Made by a program: the position numbers and the translations under genes
NCBI RefSeq assembly: GCF_003843875.1
Contig: NZ_RKRF01000015.1
Span: forward strand, 1-64,000
DNA from: Aquisalibacillus elongatus
GTDB taxonomy: Bacteria; Bacillota; Bacilli; Bacillales; Alkalibacillaceae
Direction: 5' to 3'
Length of the DNA stretch: 64,000 bases
Part shown: one piece after another, positions 19,164 through 29,880 of the stretch
How the letters are laid out: every line of letters begins with the position of its first letter
How positions within the stretch are numbered: the stretch's first letter is position 1
The notes under the pieces: model-generated
What the model saw: only the letters and a program-made list of their open reading frames with translations
Told to the model about the DNA's origin: nothing
Databases searched by the model: none

Positions 19164-19215
19164 ATGAACACCGTACGGTATGATTGGGATTAACCAACGA
19201 CTAGGAGGTGGAACG

Positions 19216-19716
19216 ATGAGCAATGTACTTGAACTGAAAAAGCAACAGGTCGACGAAATTGCACAAAAACTAGAAAATAGTAAAACAACAGTTCTTGTTG
19301 ATTATCGTGGTCTAAATGTTGATGAAGTAACTGAACTACGTCAACAACTACGTGATGCGGGCGTGGACTTCAGAGTTTATAAAAACACAATGACACGCTT
19401 CGCAACAGAAAAAGCAGGTTTCGAAGGATTAAACGAATTACTAGTTGGTCCAACTGCTCTTGCTTTCTGTGAAGAAGACGCAGTAGCTCCAGCAAAAATC
19501 ATCGGTGAATTCGCAAAAGATCATGAAGCTTTAGAAATTAAAGGTGGCGTGATTGAAGGCGAAATTGCTACACTTGATCAAGTTAAAGAACTTTCAGAGC
19601 TACCTTCATACGAAGGACTTGTTTCTATGCTACTCAGCGTATTACAAGCTCCAGTTCGCGACTTCGCTTATGTTACAAAAGCAGTTGCAGAACAAAAAGA
19701 AGAAGAGAGCGCGTAA
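19216..19716 (+). CDS. rplJ: 50S ribosomal protein L10
   Basis: A 166-residue stalk-base protein that anchors L7/L12 dimers. [15 protein letters not shown] and the C-terminal helix [22 protein letters not shown] are typical. ATG 19216 follows TAGGAGGTGG and is preferred over an upstream in-frame ATG at 19180. Confidence 0.96.
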   Translation: MSNVLELKKQQVDEIAQKLENSKTTVLVDYRGLNVDEVTELRQQLRDAGVDFRVYKNTMTRFATEKAGFEGLNELLVGPTALAFCEEDAVAPAKIIGEFAKDHEALEIKGGVIEGEIATLDQVKELSELPSYEGLVSMLLSVLQAPVRDFAYVTKAVAEQKEEESA

Positions 19717-19762
19717 AGCGTCATAGTCGGATAAATTAAAAAATATTAAGGAGGATCTTATC

Positions 19763-20128
19763 ATGACTAAAGAGCAAATTATTGATGCTATTAAAGAAAT
19801 GTCAGTATTAGAATTAAATGATTTAGTAAAAGCTATTGAGGAAGAATTCGGCGTAACAGCTGCTGCACCAGTTGCGGCTGCGGGTGCTGCTGCAGGTGGC
19901 GAAGCTGCTGAAGAGCAAACTGAATTTGATGTTGTACTAGAAGACGCAGGCGATTCTAAGATTAAAGTTGTTAAGGCTGTTCGCGAACTTACAGGCCTTG
20001 GCTTAAAAGACGCAAAAGAATTAGTTGATGGCGCTCCTGCAACTATCAAAGAAGCAGTTGCTAAAGAAGAAGCTGACGAAATGAAAGAGAAGCTTGAAGA
20101 AGTTGGCGCTAAAATCGAATTAAAATAA
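19763..20128 (+). CDS. rplL: 50S ribosomal protein L7/L12
   Basis: A 121-residue acidic stalk protein that recruits translational GTPases. An N-terminal dimerisation helix, an alanine/glycine hinge (about 34-50) and the C-terminal domain with [17 protein letters not shown] are in order. ATG 19763 follows AAGGAGGAT. A terminator follows. Confidence 0.97.
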   Translation: MTKEQIIDAIKEMSVLELNDLVKAIEEEFGVTAAAPVAAAGAAAGGEAAEEQTEFDVVLEDAGDSKIKVVKAVRELTGLGLKDAKELVDGAPATIKEAVAKEEADEMKEKLEEVGAKIELK

Positions 20129-20131
20129 TGC

Positions 20132-20178
20132 ACAAACAAAAAGCTCGCTGAATGATCAGCGAGCTTATGTTTGTTTAA
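20132..20178 (+). terminator. terminator after rplL
   Basis: AAGCTCGCTG (20141-20150) pairs perfectly with CAGCGAGCTT (20157-20166); flanking ACAAACAAA and TGTTTGTTT extend the stem. Confidence 0.8.
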
Positions 20179-20241
20179 ATTATTTCCCCTGTAAAGTCTC
20201 ATAACATGTCATGATTTTACCTATAAAGAGGTGCTCGTACA

Positions 20242-20862
20242 TTGACTGAACACTATTATTCCAAGAACCCTACAAGCAAAAGTAACCCTTCACAATTTCA
20301 AACATCAATACTTTCTTCAACCTTTACATTTCATACAGATGAAGGCGTGTTTTCAAAAAAACAATTAGATTATGGCACAAACGTCTTGCTCCATGCTTTT
20401 GAACTTCCTGAAGTAGAAGGCGATTTGTTAGACCTAGGTTGCGGATATGGCCCTATTGGAATTGGGCTCGCTAAACAATATCGGGATCGTGAGATTTTAA
20501 TGGTTGATATCAATGAACGCGCTGTTGAACTGTCTAAGAAGAATTGTGAGGTTAACGCTGTAGAGAACGCTCGTGTATTGCAAAGCGATGGAATTGAGAG
20601 TGTATCTAATCAACGGTTTGCTACTGTTATAACAAACCCGCCTTTTCGTGCAGGTAAAACAGTGGTTCACCAAATGGTGGAAGATAGCTATGAATTATTG
20701 CTAGAAGGTGGCGAATTATGGGTTGTTGTACAAAAGAAGCAAGGGGCTCCATCTTTAAAGGGAAAAATCAAAAATGTTTTTGGACAAGTTGATGTCGTAA
20801 AACGCGATAAGGGGTATTTTATCCTGCGTGGTAAAAAGTTTGACTCGGATATACCGGTATGA
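20242..20862 (+). CDS. class I SAM-dependent methyltransferase, RsmC-like (YbxB)
   Basis: A 206-residue Rossmann-fold methyltransferase. DLGCGYGPIGIGLAKQY is the SAM-binding motif I and ITNPPFRAGK is the NPPF motif IV of N-methyltransferases acting on bases. RsmC-type enzymes methylate guanine in 16S rRNA; the exact target of this Bacillus branch is not shown by sequence. TTG 20242 follows AAGAGGTG. Position between rplL and rpoB is as in B. subtilis (ybxB). Confidence 0.9.
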   Translation: MTEHYYSKNPTSKSNPSQFQTSILSSTFTFHTDEGVFSKKQLDYGTNVLLHAFELPEVEGDLLDLGCGYGPIGIGLAKQYRDREILMVDINERAVELSKKNCEVNAVENARVLQSDGIESVSNQRFATVITNPPFRAGKTVVHQMVEDSYELLLEGGELWVVVQKKQGAPSLKGKIKNVFGQVDVVKRDKGYFILRGKKFDSDIPV

Positions 20863-20930
20863 TAATATTAAAAAATGCCAATATATACGTTTGTTTGTCA
20901 AGAACTTTTTTCGAAAAAGTTTAAAACACG

Positions 20931-21199
20931 TATAATTATTACGACTAATACCGATAAATGTATTATGTAATTGATTCCGAAGTGGGGTATTAACTCTGAC
21001 AAACTCAATCTTTTATGTTGATTTATTAAGATTATATCAAACATTCGTGAAAATGACACGGATGTAAATATAAAAAATGCTTGAGTTTCTTTTAAAATAG
21101 GAGTTGTTCAAGCAAGTTCGGCATGCTTTTTTGTCGAACCATTTTTTGTTTAATTGTTAGTGGGAAACCACTGATGCCGAAACAAGCGATCCTTGTTTC
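20931..21199 (+). promoter_or_regulatory. rpoB leader with possible attenuator
   Basis: The 373-base gap before rpoB has a TATAAT at 20931-20936 (no clear -35), then several stems: GCTTGA/TCAAGC (21079-21084, 21108-21113), GTTCG/CGAAC (21116-21120, 21135-21139) followed by ATTTTTTG, a GAAA-tetraloop hairpin AGTGG/CCACT (21159-21172), and GAAACAAG/CTTGTTTC (21179-21186, 21192-21199). TTCGGCAT (21117-21124) can alternatively pair with ATGCCGAA (21174-21181), which would break the terminator-like stem. Confidence 0.5.
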
Positions 21200-21235
21200 T
21201 CTCTATTAAATCTGGTTGTTTGAGGGGTGAAGCAG

Positions 21236-24200
21236 TTGACAGGTCAACTAGTTCAATATGGTCGACACCGCCAACGTAGAAGTTATGCAAGGATTAGTGA
21301 AGTGCACGATCTTCCTAATCTAATCGAAATTCAAACCAAATCTTATGAATGGTTTTTAAGAGATGGTTTGAAAGAAATGTTTGAAGACATTTCACCAATC
21401 GAGGATTTCACCGGGAATTTATCTCTAGAATTTGTAGACTATAGCCTGGGTGAGCCAAAATATCCTGTAGATGAAGCGAAAGAGCGTGACGTCACTTACA
21501 ACGCGCCCTTACGTGTCAAAGTTCGCTTGTTGAATAAAGAAACGGGCGAAGTTAAAGAACAGGAAGTATTTATGGGAGACTTCCCATTAATGACCGATAC
21601 AGGTACCTTTGTAATTAATGGTGCTGAACGTGTCATTGTATCTCAGTTAGTCAGATCACCAAGCGTTTACTTTAATAACAAAGTAGATAAAAATGGTAAA
21701 AAAGGTCATACCGCAACGGTTATTCCGAACCGTGGTGCTTGGTTAGAATTTGAAACTGATGCTAAAGATGTTGTGCACGTACGTATTGACCGTACGCGTA
21801 AACTACCACTCACTGTATTATTAAGAGCTTTAGGTTTTAGCTCTGACGATGAAATCGTTGATTTAATCGGTGATAATGAGTACTTACGTAATACGCTTGA
21901 GAAAGACAACACAGAAGACAGCGAAAAAGCTTTAATTGAAATATATGAAAGATTACGCCCGGGAGAACCCCCAACAGCGGATAACGCTAGAAGCTTGTTA
22001 TATTCACGTTTCTTTGATCCGAAACGTTATGACTTAGCGCGCGTTGGTCGCTATAAAATGAACAAAAAACTCCATTTTAAAAATCGACTACTTAACCAGA
22101 CGTTAGCTGAAACGATTGCTGATGAAGAGACTGGTGAAGTTATAGCTCGAAAAGGCGACAAATTAAACCGCCGCTTATTAGATAAAATCATTCCTTATTT
22201 TGAAGCCGAGGAAGATTCTGTCGGTGAGAAGATCTTAGAGCCACAAGATGGTGTATTAGAAGATCCAATTAAGGTACAATCAATTAAAATTGTTGACCCT
22301 ACAGACCCTGAGGGCGAAAAAACGTTAAACGTTATTAGTAATGGTAATGTCAGTGATCAAGTTAAGAACATTACACCGGCAGATATCATTTCGTCTATCA
22401 GTTATTTCTTTAACCTATTACACACTGTAGGTAACACAGATGATATCGATCATTTAGGTAACCGTCGCCTTCGTTCTGTTGGTGAATTACTACAAAACCA
22501 ATTCCGTATTGGTCTTTCTCGTATGGAACGTGTTGTTCGCGAAAGAATGTCCATTCAAGATACGGAGTCTATTACGCCACAACAGTTAATTAATATTCGT
22601 CCTGTGATTGCTTCTATTAAAGAATTCTTTGGTAGCTCGCAATTATCACAGTTCATGTATCAAACGAATCCGTTAGCAGAGTTAACGCACAAACGTCGTT
22701 TATCTGCATTAGGACCTGGTGGTTTGACACGTGAACGTGCAGGCTTTGAAGTGCGTGACGTACACTACTCACACTATGGTCGTATGTGTCCGATTGAAAC
22801 ACCAGAAGGTCCGAACATCGGGTTAATTAACTCGTTATCTAGCTTTGCAAAAGTTAATGAGTTTGGATTTATTGAAACGCCATATCGCCGTGTAGATCAC
22901 GAAACAGGAAAAGTTACTGAGAAAGTTGATTACTTAACGGCAGATGAAGAAGATAACTATGTTGTTGCTCAGGCAAACGCTCGTCTAACCGAAGACAGTA
23001 CTTTTGCAGACGAAGAAGTTATCGCACGTTTCCGTGGTGAAAACACCGCAGTTCCACGTGAGCAAATCGATTATATGGACGTTTCACCGAAGCAGGTTGT
23101 ATCAGCTGCGACAGCTTGTATTCCGTTCTTAGAAAACGATGACTCTAACCGTGCCTTAATGGGTGCGAACATGCAGCGTCAAGCAGTACCTTTATTAGAG
23201 CCGGAATCGCCGTTTGTGGGAACAGGAATGGAGTATGTTTCAGGTAAAGATTCAGGTGCAGCTGTAGTTGCAAAACAAGGCGGAATCGTTGAGAAGGTTG
23301 AAGCGAAAGAAGTTCACATTCGTCGTATTGAAGAAGTGGACGGCAAAGAGGTTAAAGGTGACTTAGACAAATACCGTTTAGCTAAATTTGTTCGTTCAAA
23401 CCAAGGAACTTGCTATAACCAAACACCGATCGTGTCCAAAGGTGACCGTGTTCAAAAAGGTGAAATTTTAGCTGATGGCCCGTCAATGGACAAAGGTGAA
23501 TTAGCCCTTGGCCGTAACGCGCTTGTAGCGTTTATGACATGGGATGGTTATAACTATGAGGACGCCGTTATTATGAGTGAGCGCATGGTGAAAGAAGATG
23601 TATTCACATCTATTCACATTGAAGATTTCGAAACTGAGGCTCGTGACACGAAGTTAGGGCCAGAAGAAATCACACGTGATATTCCAAACGTGAGCGAAGA
23701 TGCACTTAAGAACTTAGATGAAGAGGGAATTATTCGTGTTGGTGCTGAAGTAACAGATGGCGACTTATTAGTAGGTAAGGTTACGCCGAAAGGTATGACT
23801 GAATTATCAGCTGAAGAGCGCTTATTACACGCTATTTTTGGTGAAAAAGCACGTGAAGTAAGAGATACCTCACTACGTGTGCCACACGGTGGTGGCGGAA
23901 TCGTCCTTGATGTAAAAACCTTCAACCGTGAAGATGGTGATGAGCTATCTCCGGGTGTTAATAAATTAGTACGTGTTTACATCGTACAGAAACGTAAAAT
24001 CTCTGAAGGGGATAAAATGGCAGGTCGTCACGGTAACAAAGGTGTTATCTCACGTATTTTACCGGAAGAAGATATGCCATACTTACCAGATGGAACACCT
24101 GTAGATGTCATGTTAAATCCACTAGGTGTACCGTCTCGTATGAACATCGGGCAGGTATTAGAATTACACTTAGGTATGGCGGCTAGAGAAATGGGAATTC

Positions 24201-24787
24201 GCGTTGCGTCTCCAGTTTTCGACGGTGCCAGAGAAGAAGACGTTTGGGAGACGGTCCTTGAAGCTGGCTTAGCACGTGATGGAAAATCTGTTCTTTATGA
24301 TGGCCGCTCAGGTGATGCCTTTGACAACCGTGTATCTGTTGGTGTTATGTATATGATTAAGCTAGAGCACATGGTAGACGACAAGTTACACGCTCGTTCA
24401 ACTGGACCATACTCACTCGTAACGCAACAACCGCTTGGCGGTAAAGCACAATTCGGTGGCCAGCGTTTTGGTGAGATGGAAGTTTGGGCTCTTGAAGCTT
24501 ATGGTGCTGCATATACACTACAAGAGATCTTGACGGTTAAATCAGATGACGTTGTAGGTCGAGTGAAGACTTATGAAGCCATCGTAAAAGGTGAAAACTT
24601 ACCTGAACCAGGAGTTCCTGAATCGTTCCGAGTCTTGATTAAAGAGCTTCAAAGTCTTGGTATGGATGTCAAAATGTTAACTCAGGAACGCGATGAGATT
24701 GATATGAGAGATCTCGAAGAAGAAGACCAGTCAGGAGAATTAAATGTCTCCATGGAACAATCAGAAGATCAAAGCGTTAGTGAATAA
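21236..24787 (+). CDS. rpoB: RNA polymerase subunit beta
   Basis: An 1183-residue catalytic subunit. TTG 21236 gives the family N-terminus ([15 protein letters not shown]) and has GAGGGGTG 6 bases upstream; GTG 21227 lies inside that site. All major regions are present, including the rifampicin-binding segment, [12 protein letters not shown] and the C-terminal clamp-interacting end. The codon at 22658-22660 is TAT (Tyr) in [11 protein letters not shown], where Bacillus and E. coli have Asp (E. coli 516). Gln513, His526 and Ser531 equivalents are unchanged. It precedes rpoC by 52 bases. Confidence 0.97.
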   Translation: MTGQLVQYGRHRQRRSYARISEVHDLPNLIEIQTKSYEWFLRDGLKEMFEDISPIEDFTGNLSLEFVDYSLGEPKYPVDEAKERDVTYNAPLRVKVRLLNKETGEVKEQEVFMGDFPLMTDTGTFVINGAERVIVSQLVRSPSVYFNNKVDKNGKKGHTATVIPNRGAWLEFETDAKDVVHVRIDRTRKLPLTVLLRALGFSSDDEIVDLIGDNEYLRNTLEKDNTEDSEKALIEIYERLRPGEPPTADNARSLLYSRFFDPKRYDLARVGRYKMNKKLHFKNRLLNQTLAETIADEETGEVIARKGDKLNRRLLDKIIPYFEAEEDSVGEKILEPQDGVLEDPIKVQSIKIVDPTDPEGEKTLNVISNGNVSDQVKNITPADIISSISYFFNLLHTVGNTDDIDHLGNRRLRSVGELLQNQFRIGLSRMERVVRERMSIQDTESITPQQLINIRPVIASIKEFFGSSQLSQFMYQTNPLAELTHKRRLSALGPGGLTRERAGFEVRDVHYSHYGRMCPIETPEGPNIGLINSLSSFAKVNEFGFIETPYRRVDHETGKVTEKVDYLTADEEDNYVVAQANARLTEDSTFADEEVIARFRGENTAVPREQIDYMDVSPKQVVSAATACIPFLENDDSNRALMGANMQRQAVPLLEPESPFVGTGMEYVSGKDSGAAVVAKQGGIVEKVEAKEVHIRRIEEVDGKEVKGDLDKYRLAKFVRSNQGTCYNQTPIVSKGDRVQKGEILADGPSMDKGELALGRNALVAFMTWDGYNYEDAVIMSERMVKEDVFTSIHIEDFETEARDTKLGPEEITRDIPNVSEDALKNLDEEGIIRVGAEVTDGDLLVGKVTPKGMTELSAEERLLHAIFGEKAREVRDTSLRVPHGGGGIVLDVKTFNREDGDELSPGVNKLVRVYIVQKRKISEGDKMAGRHGNKGVISRILPEEDMPYLPDGTPVDVMLNPLGVPSRMNIGQVLELHLGMAAREMGIRVASPVFDGAREEDVWETVLEAGLARDGKSVLYDGRSGDAFDNRVSVGVMYMIKLEHMVDDKLHARSTGPYSLVTQQPLGGKAQFGGQRFGEMEVWALEAYGAAYTLQEILTVKSDDVVGRVKTYEAIVKGENLPEPGVPESFRVLIKELQSLGMDVKMLTQERDEIDMRDLEEEDQSGELNVSMEQSEDQSVSE

Positions 24788-24839
24788 ACGAATATAGCGC
24801 ATAATACAATTCGTTGAAAATATAAGGGAGGTAGGCTCC

Positions 24840-27800
24840 TTGATCGATGTAAACAGATTTGAGTTTATGAAAATTGGTTTAGCTTCACCGGATAAAATCC
24901 GTTCATGGTCATTTGGAGAAGTTAAGAAGCCAGAGACGATTAACTATCGTACGTTAAAGCCTGAAAAAGATGGTTTATTCTGTGAACGTATTTTTGGTCC
25001 TACTAAGGATTGGGAATGTCACTGCGGTAAGTACAAACGTGTCCGTTATAAAGGTGTCGTTTGTGACCGTTGTGGTGTTGAAGTAACAAAAGCAAAAGTA
25101 CGTCGTGAGCGCATGGGGCACATTGAACTTGCTGCCCCTGTCTCTCACATTTGGTATTTCAAAGGGATCCCAAGTCGTATGGGATTAGTTCTAGATTTAT
25201 CCCCTAGAGCACTAGAAGAAGTGATTTATTTCGCTTCATACATTGTGACAGACCCGGGCGATACACCGTTAGAGAAGAAGCAACTTCTAACAGAGAAAGA
25301 GTTCCGTGCTTATTATGAAAAATACGGAAACACATTCAAAGCCGATATGGGTGCTGAAGCAATCCGCAAATTACTTCAAGATGTTGATTTAGATCGTGAA
25401 GTATTTGAGCTAAAAGAAGAGCTTAAAACCGCACAAGGCCAACGCCGCACACGTGCGATTAAGCGATTAGAAGTACTGGAATCATTCCGTAACTCTGGAA
25501 ACAATCCAGACTGGATGATTATGGATGTATTACCGATTATTCCACCAGAACTTCGCCCGATGGTTCAATTAGATGGTGGGCGTTTTGCAACGTCTGACTT
25601 AAACGATTTATATCGCCGAGTTATCAATCGTAACAACCGTTTAAAACGTTTGTTAGACTTAGGCGCACCTACGATTATTGTTCAAAACGAAAAACGTATG
25701 CTTCAAGAATCAGTCGATGCGTTGATTGATAACGGTCGCCGTGGCCGTCCAGTTACTGGCCCAGGAAACCGTCCATTAAAATCCCTTTCTCATATGTTGA
25801 AAGGTAAGCAAGGTCGTTTCCGCCAAAACCTACTAGGTAAACGTGTTGACTATTCAGGTCGTTCCGTTATCGTTGTTGGACCGAATTTAAAAATGTATCA
25901 GTGTGGACTTCCGAAAGAGATGGCGATCGAACTGTTCAAACCGTTCGTCATGCGCGAATTAGTTGAGCGCGGTTTAGCTCATAACATTAAATCAGCTAAA
26001 CGTAGCATTGAACGTTTACGCCCAGAAATTTGGGATGTTCTTGAAGATGTCATTAAGGAGCACCCGGTACTATTAAACCGTGCGCCAACGTTACACCGTT
26101 TAGGTATTCAGGCGTTCGAACCTGTGTTAGTCGAAGGTCGTGCGATTCGCTTACACCCATTAGTATGTACAGCATATAACGCGGACTTTGATGGTGACCA
26201 AATGGCGGTACACGTTCCATTATCACCAGAAGCTCAAGCAGAAGCACGTGTGTTAATGCTTGCCGCTCAAAACATTCTTAACCCTAAGGATGGTAAGCCA
26301 GTTGTAACACCATCACAAGACATGGTATTAGGTAACTATTACCTAACTCTAGAACGAGAAAATGCACTTGGTGAAGGCCGTTTGTTCTCTACCTACGAAG
26401 AAGCAATATTAGCTTATGACAACGGTTATGTACATTTACACAGCCGTGTAGGAATTGACGCTAGGTCATTAAATAATCCTCACTTTACTGAGGAACAAAA
26501 TCAAAAAGTTCTCGTTACAACGATTGGTAAGCTAATTTTCAACAACATGCTACCGAACTCATTCCCTTACATGAATGAGCCGACATCAAGTAACTTAGAG
26601 GTCCGTACACCTGATGAGTATTTTGTTGAGCCAGCAACAGACATAAAAGAAGAACTACAAAATCGTGAACTTATTAAGCCATTTAAGAAAGGAATCTTAG
26701 GCGATATTATCGCTGCAGTCTTTAAACACTATAAGATTTCCGAAACATCCAAGATGCTTGATAAGATGAAGGATTTAGGCTTTAAGTACTCAACAAAAGC
26801 TGGTATTACAATAGGTGTATCAGACATCGTTGTCTTATCTGAAAAACAACAATACCTTGATGAAGCGCAAGGTAAAATTGATAAAGTCATGAAGCAATTC
26901 CGTCGTGGTCTAATCACAGACGAAGAAAGATACGATCGCGTCATTGCAACATGGACGGAAGCTAAAGATCAAATTCAAGAAAAACTAATGGTTTCATTAG
27001 ACTCCTTAAATCCAATCTTTATGATGAGTGATTCGGGTGCCCGTGGTAACGCATCTAACTTTACACAGTTAGCAGGTATGCGTGGTCTAATGGCGAACCC
27101 ATCTGGTCAAATTATTGAACTACCGATTAAATCAAGCTTCCGTGAAGGCTTAACCGTATTAGAGTACTTCATCTCGACACACGGTGCTCGTAAAGGTCTA
27201 GCGGATACGGCGCTTAAGACAGCCGATTCAGGTTACTTAACTCGTCGTTTAGTTGACGTCGCACAAGATGTCATCATTCGTGAACACGATTGCGGAACTG
27301 ATCGCGGTATGACTGTTTCAGCTTTAACAGAAGGTAACGAAACAATTGTGCCATTGTATGACCGCTTAGTTGGTCGTACGGTGTTTAGAAAAGTTCAACA
27401 CCCAGAATCAGGCAAAATCTTAGCTGAACGTAATGAATTACTCACAGAGGATATCGCCAAAGAAATCGTAGATGCTGGTGTTGAATCAGTTGTTATACGC
27501 TCTGTCTTTACATGTAACACTCATCACGGTGCTTGTGTTAAATGTTATGGCCGTAACATGGCAACAGGTGATCGTGTCGAATCAGGCGAAGCTGTTGGTA
27601 TTATCGCAGCGCAATCAATTGGTGAGCCTGGTACTCAGCTTACAATGCGTACGTTCCACACAGGTGGTGTTGCCGGAGATGACATCACACAAGGTTTACC
27701 ACGTATCCAAGAGATCTTTGAGGCACGTAACCCTAAAGGTCAGGCTGTAATCAGTGAAATCGAGGGTACAGTGTTTGAGATTAAAGATGTTAAAGATAAG

Positions 27801-28445
27801 AAAGAAATTGTCGTTCAAGGTGCGGTTGAAAGTCGTAATTACACAACACCTTACAATGCTAGATTGAAAGTTAAAGAAGGCGATGAAGTCATTGCAGGTC
27901 AATCACTAACTGAAGGTTCTGTTGACCCGAAAGAACTTCTAAAATCACAAGGACTTCAAGGGGTAGAAGAGTACTTACTAAAAGAAGTACAAAAAGTATA
28001 CCGCATGCAAGGTGTTGAAATTAGTGACAAACACGTTGAAGTAATGGTTCGTCAAATGTTAAACAAAGTACGTGTTATTGAATCTGGAGATACTGATGTA
28101 ATTCCAGGATCACTACTTGATGTTAACCAGTTTAGAGAAGCGAACCGTCAAGTCTTACAAGAAGGCAAGCAGCCAGCTATTGCAAAACCAATTATCCTTG
28201 GTATTACAAAAGCTTCCCTTGAAACAGACTCATTCTTATCTGCAGCTTCATTCCAAGAAACAACACGAGTGTTAACGGATGCGGCGATTAAAGGTAAGTA
28301 TGATGAACTACTAGGACTGAAAGAGAATGTTATTATTGGTAAGTTAGTTCCAGCTGGTACTGGCTTAGCTAAATATCGTAATCTAGAAGCTGATAAAGAA
28401 GTTATTGAAGCAGAAGAAGTAGAAGAAGTTACAACAGAAGCATAA
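24840..28445 (+). CDS. rpoC: RNA polymerase subunit beta'
   Basis: A 1201-residue catalytic subunit. The N-terminal zinc site has C60, C62, C75 and C78. The catalytic Mg motif NADFDGDQ is at about 447-454. Bridge and trigger regions and the second zinc site ([13 protein letters not shown]) follow. Length matches Bacillus RpoC. TTG 24840 follows GGGAGG. Confidence 0.97.
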   Translation: MIDVNRFEFMKIGLASPDKIRSWSFGEVKKPETINYRTLKPEKDGLFCERIFGPTKDWECHCGKYKRVRYKGVVCDRCGVEVTKAKVRRERMGHIELAAPVSHIWYFKGIPSRMGLVLDLSPRALEEVIYFASYIVTDPGDTPLEKKQLLTEKEFRAYYEKYGNTFKADMGAEAIRKLLQDVDLDREVFELKEELKTAQGQRRTRAIKRLEVLESFRNSGNNPDWMIMDVLPIIPPELRPMVQLDGGRFATSDLNDLYRRVINRNNRLKRLLDLGAPTIIVQNEKRMLQESVDALIDNGRRGRPVTGPGNRPLKSLSHMLKGKQGRFRQNLLGKRVDYSGRSVIVVGPNLKMYQCGLPKEMAIELFKPFVMRELVERGLAHNIKSAKRSIERLRPEIWDVLEDVIKEHPVLLNRAPTLHRLGIQAFEPVLVEGRAIRLHPLVCTAYNADFDGDQMAVHVPLSPEAQAEARVLMLAAQNILNPKDGKPVVTPSQDMVLGNYYLTLERENALGEGRLFSTYEEAILAYDNGYVHLHSRVGIDARSLNNPHFTEEQNQKVLVTTIGKLIFNNMLPNSFPYMNEPTSSNLEVRTPDEYFVEPATDIKEELQNRELIKPFKKGILGDIIAAVFKHYKISETSKMLDKMKDLGFKYSTKAGITIGVSDIVVLSEKQQYLDEAQGKIDKVMKQFRRGLITDEERYDRVIATWTEAKDQIQEKLMVSLDSLNPIFMMSDSGARGNASNFTQLAGMRGLMANPSGQIIELPIKSSFREGLTVLEYFISTHGARKGLADTALKTADSGYLTRRLVDVAQDVIIREHDCGTDRGMTVSALTEGNETIVPLYDRLVGRTVFRKVQHPESGKILAERNELLTEDIAKEIVDAGVESVVIRSVFTCNTHHGACVKCYGRNMATGDRVESGEAVGIIAAQSIGEPGTQLTMRTFHTGGVAGDDITQGLPRIQEIFEARNPKGQAVISEIEGTVFEIKDVKDKKEIVVQGAVESRNYTTPYNARLKVKEGDEVIAGQSLTEGSVDPKELLKSQGLQGVEEYLLKEVQKVYRMQGVEISDKHVEVMVRQMLNKVRVIESGDTDVIPGSLLDVNQFREANRQVLQEGKQPAIAKPIILGITKASLETDSFLSAASFQETTRVLTDAAIKGKYDELLGLKENVIIGKLVPAGTGLAKYRNLEADKEVIEAEEVEEVTTEA

Positions 28446-28451
28446 TAGGTG

Positions 28452-28525
28452 GAAGCACCTTGAATCTTGTTTATAATTTTTATTGACAACGTATGGGGTC
28501 AATGATAATATATTCAAGGTGCTTC
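28452..28525. repeat. perfect 14-bp inverted repeat around the ybxF promoter
   Basis: GAAGCACCTTGAAT (28452-28465) and ATTCAAGGTGCTTC (28512-28525) are exact reverse complements 46 bases apart. The space between holds the promoter TTGACA 28483-28488, 17 bases, TAATAT 28506-28511. Read-through RNA from rpoC could form the long stem; RNA started at the internal promoter (near 28518) would begin inside the right arm and could not. Confidence 0.9.
28483..28511 (+). promoter_or_regulatory. sigma-A promoter of ybxF-rpsL
   Basis: TTGACA 28483-28488, 17-base spacer, TAATAT 28506-28511, enclosed by the arms of a 14-bp inverted repeat. Confidence 0.75.
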
Positions 28526-28555
28526 ATTTAACCCTGTTACTTTGGAGGATAGCTA

Positions 28556-28807
28556 ATGTCTTATGAAAAAGTAGCACAGGCTAATCAAAGTATAATTATT
28601 GGAGCTAAACAAGTGATAAAATCCATTAAACATGGAGATGCGCTTGAAGTCGTTGTGGCAGAAAATGCCGAGCGACGTATAACAGATAAAGTTTTAAAAG
28701 CAGCAAATGACTATGATGTACCGATAACGTTTGTAGAATCTATGAAAAAATTAGGCGAAGCAAGCGGGATCGACGTCGGAGCAGCTGCAGTGGCAATAAA
28801 TAAATAA
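28556..28807 (+). CDS. ybxF: L7Ae-family ribosomal protein (YbxF, L7Ae-like)
   Basis: An 83-residue L7Ae/L30e-type protein that binds kink-turn RNA. The core segment (ALEVVVAENAERRI, VLKAANDYDVPITFV, LGEASGIDVGAAAVAI) matches YbxF, found between rpoC and rpsL in Bacillus. ATG 28556 follows TGGAGGAT. The physiological RNA partner is not established. Confidence 0.93.
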   Translation: MSYEKVAQANQSIIIGAKQVIKSIKHGDALEVVVAENAERRITDKVLKAANDYDVPITFVESMKKLGEASGIDVGAAAVAINK

Positions 28808-28841
28808 ACTTATACACTATGTGTGTTGAGTTTATTTTTTG
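28802..28841 (+). terminator. hairpin with T run between ybxF and rpsL
   Basis: AATAAACT pairs with AGTTTATT around a CACTATGTG core, followed by TTTTTTG. It begins at the ybxF stop and could partly terminate or attenuate transcription toward rpsL. Confidence 0.65.
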
Positions 28842-28904
28842 CCCATTAATGAACCACCTGGATGTGTGGAATTAGAAACAGTGATTAAGAAGGGAGGAAA
28901 CAAC

Positions 28905-29318
28905 ATGCCTACTATAAACCAATTAGTACGTAAAGGTCGTAAAACAAGAGGCAGAAAGTCTGACTCACCAGCTTTAAATAAAGGATTTAACTCTTATAAA
29001 AAGAAGTATACTGATAATCCTTCTCCGCAAAAGCGTGGTGTTTGCACACGTGTCGCAACCATGACACCTAAGAAGCCGAACTCAGCACTTCGTAAATACG
29101 CTCGTGTGCGTTTATCTAATGCGATCGAAGTTACGGCTTATATCCCTGGAATTGGTCACAACCTACAAGAACACAGTGTTGTACTAATTCGCGGTGGACG
29201 TGTTAAGGACTTACCAGGTGTGCGTTATCACATTGTTCGTGGTGCACTAGATACAGCTGGTGTTGAAGGTCGTAAACAAAGCCGTTCTAAATATGGTGCT
29301 AAAAAGCCAAAGAAATAA
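28905..29318 (+). CDS. rpsL: 30S ribosomal protein S12
   Basis: A 137-residue decoding-centre protein. [11 protein letters not shown] and [13 protein letters not shown] are intact, with both lysines and the proline linked to streptomycin response in wild-type state. ATG 28905 follows GGGAGG and gives the family start MPTINQL; the in-frame ATG at 28839 adds residues not in the family. Confidence 0.97.
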   Translation: MPTINQLVRKGRKTRGRKSDSPALNKGFNSYKKKYTDNPSPQKRGVCTRVATMTPKKPNSALRKYARVRLSNAIEVTAYIPGIGHNLQEHSVVLIRGGRVKDLPGVRYHIVRGALDTAGVEGRKQSRSKYGAKKPKK

Positions 29319-29359
29319 ACGCTAAATAGATAAAACCACGTAGAAAGGAGGAACTATTT

Positions 29360-29830
29360 ATGCCACGTAAAGGAGCAGTTCCTAAGAGAGATGTTTTACC
29401 TGACCCGATTCATAATTCTAAGCTTGTAACGCGTTTAATCAATCAAATCATGGTTGACGGTAAAAAAGGTGTTGCACAAAGAATTCTATATAATGCGTTC
29501 GATTTAGTTAAAGAACGTAGCGGGCAAGAACCAATGGATGTTTTTGAAGAAGCTATGAAAAACGTTATGCCTGTACTTGAAGTACGTGCTAGACGTGTTG
29601 GTGGTTCAAACTACCAAGTACCAGTTGAGGTACGTCCTGAGCGTCGTCAGGCATTAGGTTTACGTTTCATCGTTAACTACGCAAGATTACGCGGAGAAAA
29701 AACGATGGAAGAACGTTTAGCTAATGAAATTCTAGATGCAGCAAATAATACTGGTGCAGCGGTTAAACGCCGTGAAGAAATGCACAAGATGGCAGAAGCG
29801 AACAAAGCGTTTGCTCACTATCGTTGGTAA
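29360..29830 (+). CDS. rpsG: 30S ribosomal protein S7
   Basis: A 156-residue primary 16S rRNA-binding protein of the 30S head. [16 protein letters not shown] and [19 protein letters not shown] are family hallmarks. ATG 29360 follows AAAGGAGG. Part of the str cluster rpsL-rpsG-fusA-tuf. Confidence 0.97.
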   Translation: MPRKGAVPKRDVLPDPIHNSKLVTRLINQIMVDGKKGVAQRILYNAFDLVKERSGQEPMDVFEEAMKNVMPVLEVRARRVGGSNYQVPVEVRPERRQALGLRFIVNYARLRGEKTMEERLANEILDAANNTGAAVKRREEMHKMAEANKAFAHYRW

Positions 29831-29880
29831 TATTATATTAATCATACAATTTAGCTCTAATATAGGAAGGAGAAATGAAT

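Noticed and set aside
19642..20202. 186-codon minus-strand frame opposite rplJ/rplL
   Set aside because: It is a shadow of the alanine-rich L7/L12 gene; the opposite strand has clear ribosome sites and family motifs.
28905..29318. Possible streptomycin-resistance change in S12
   Set aside because: The TPKKPNS lysines and the RVKDLPG segment are wild type.
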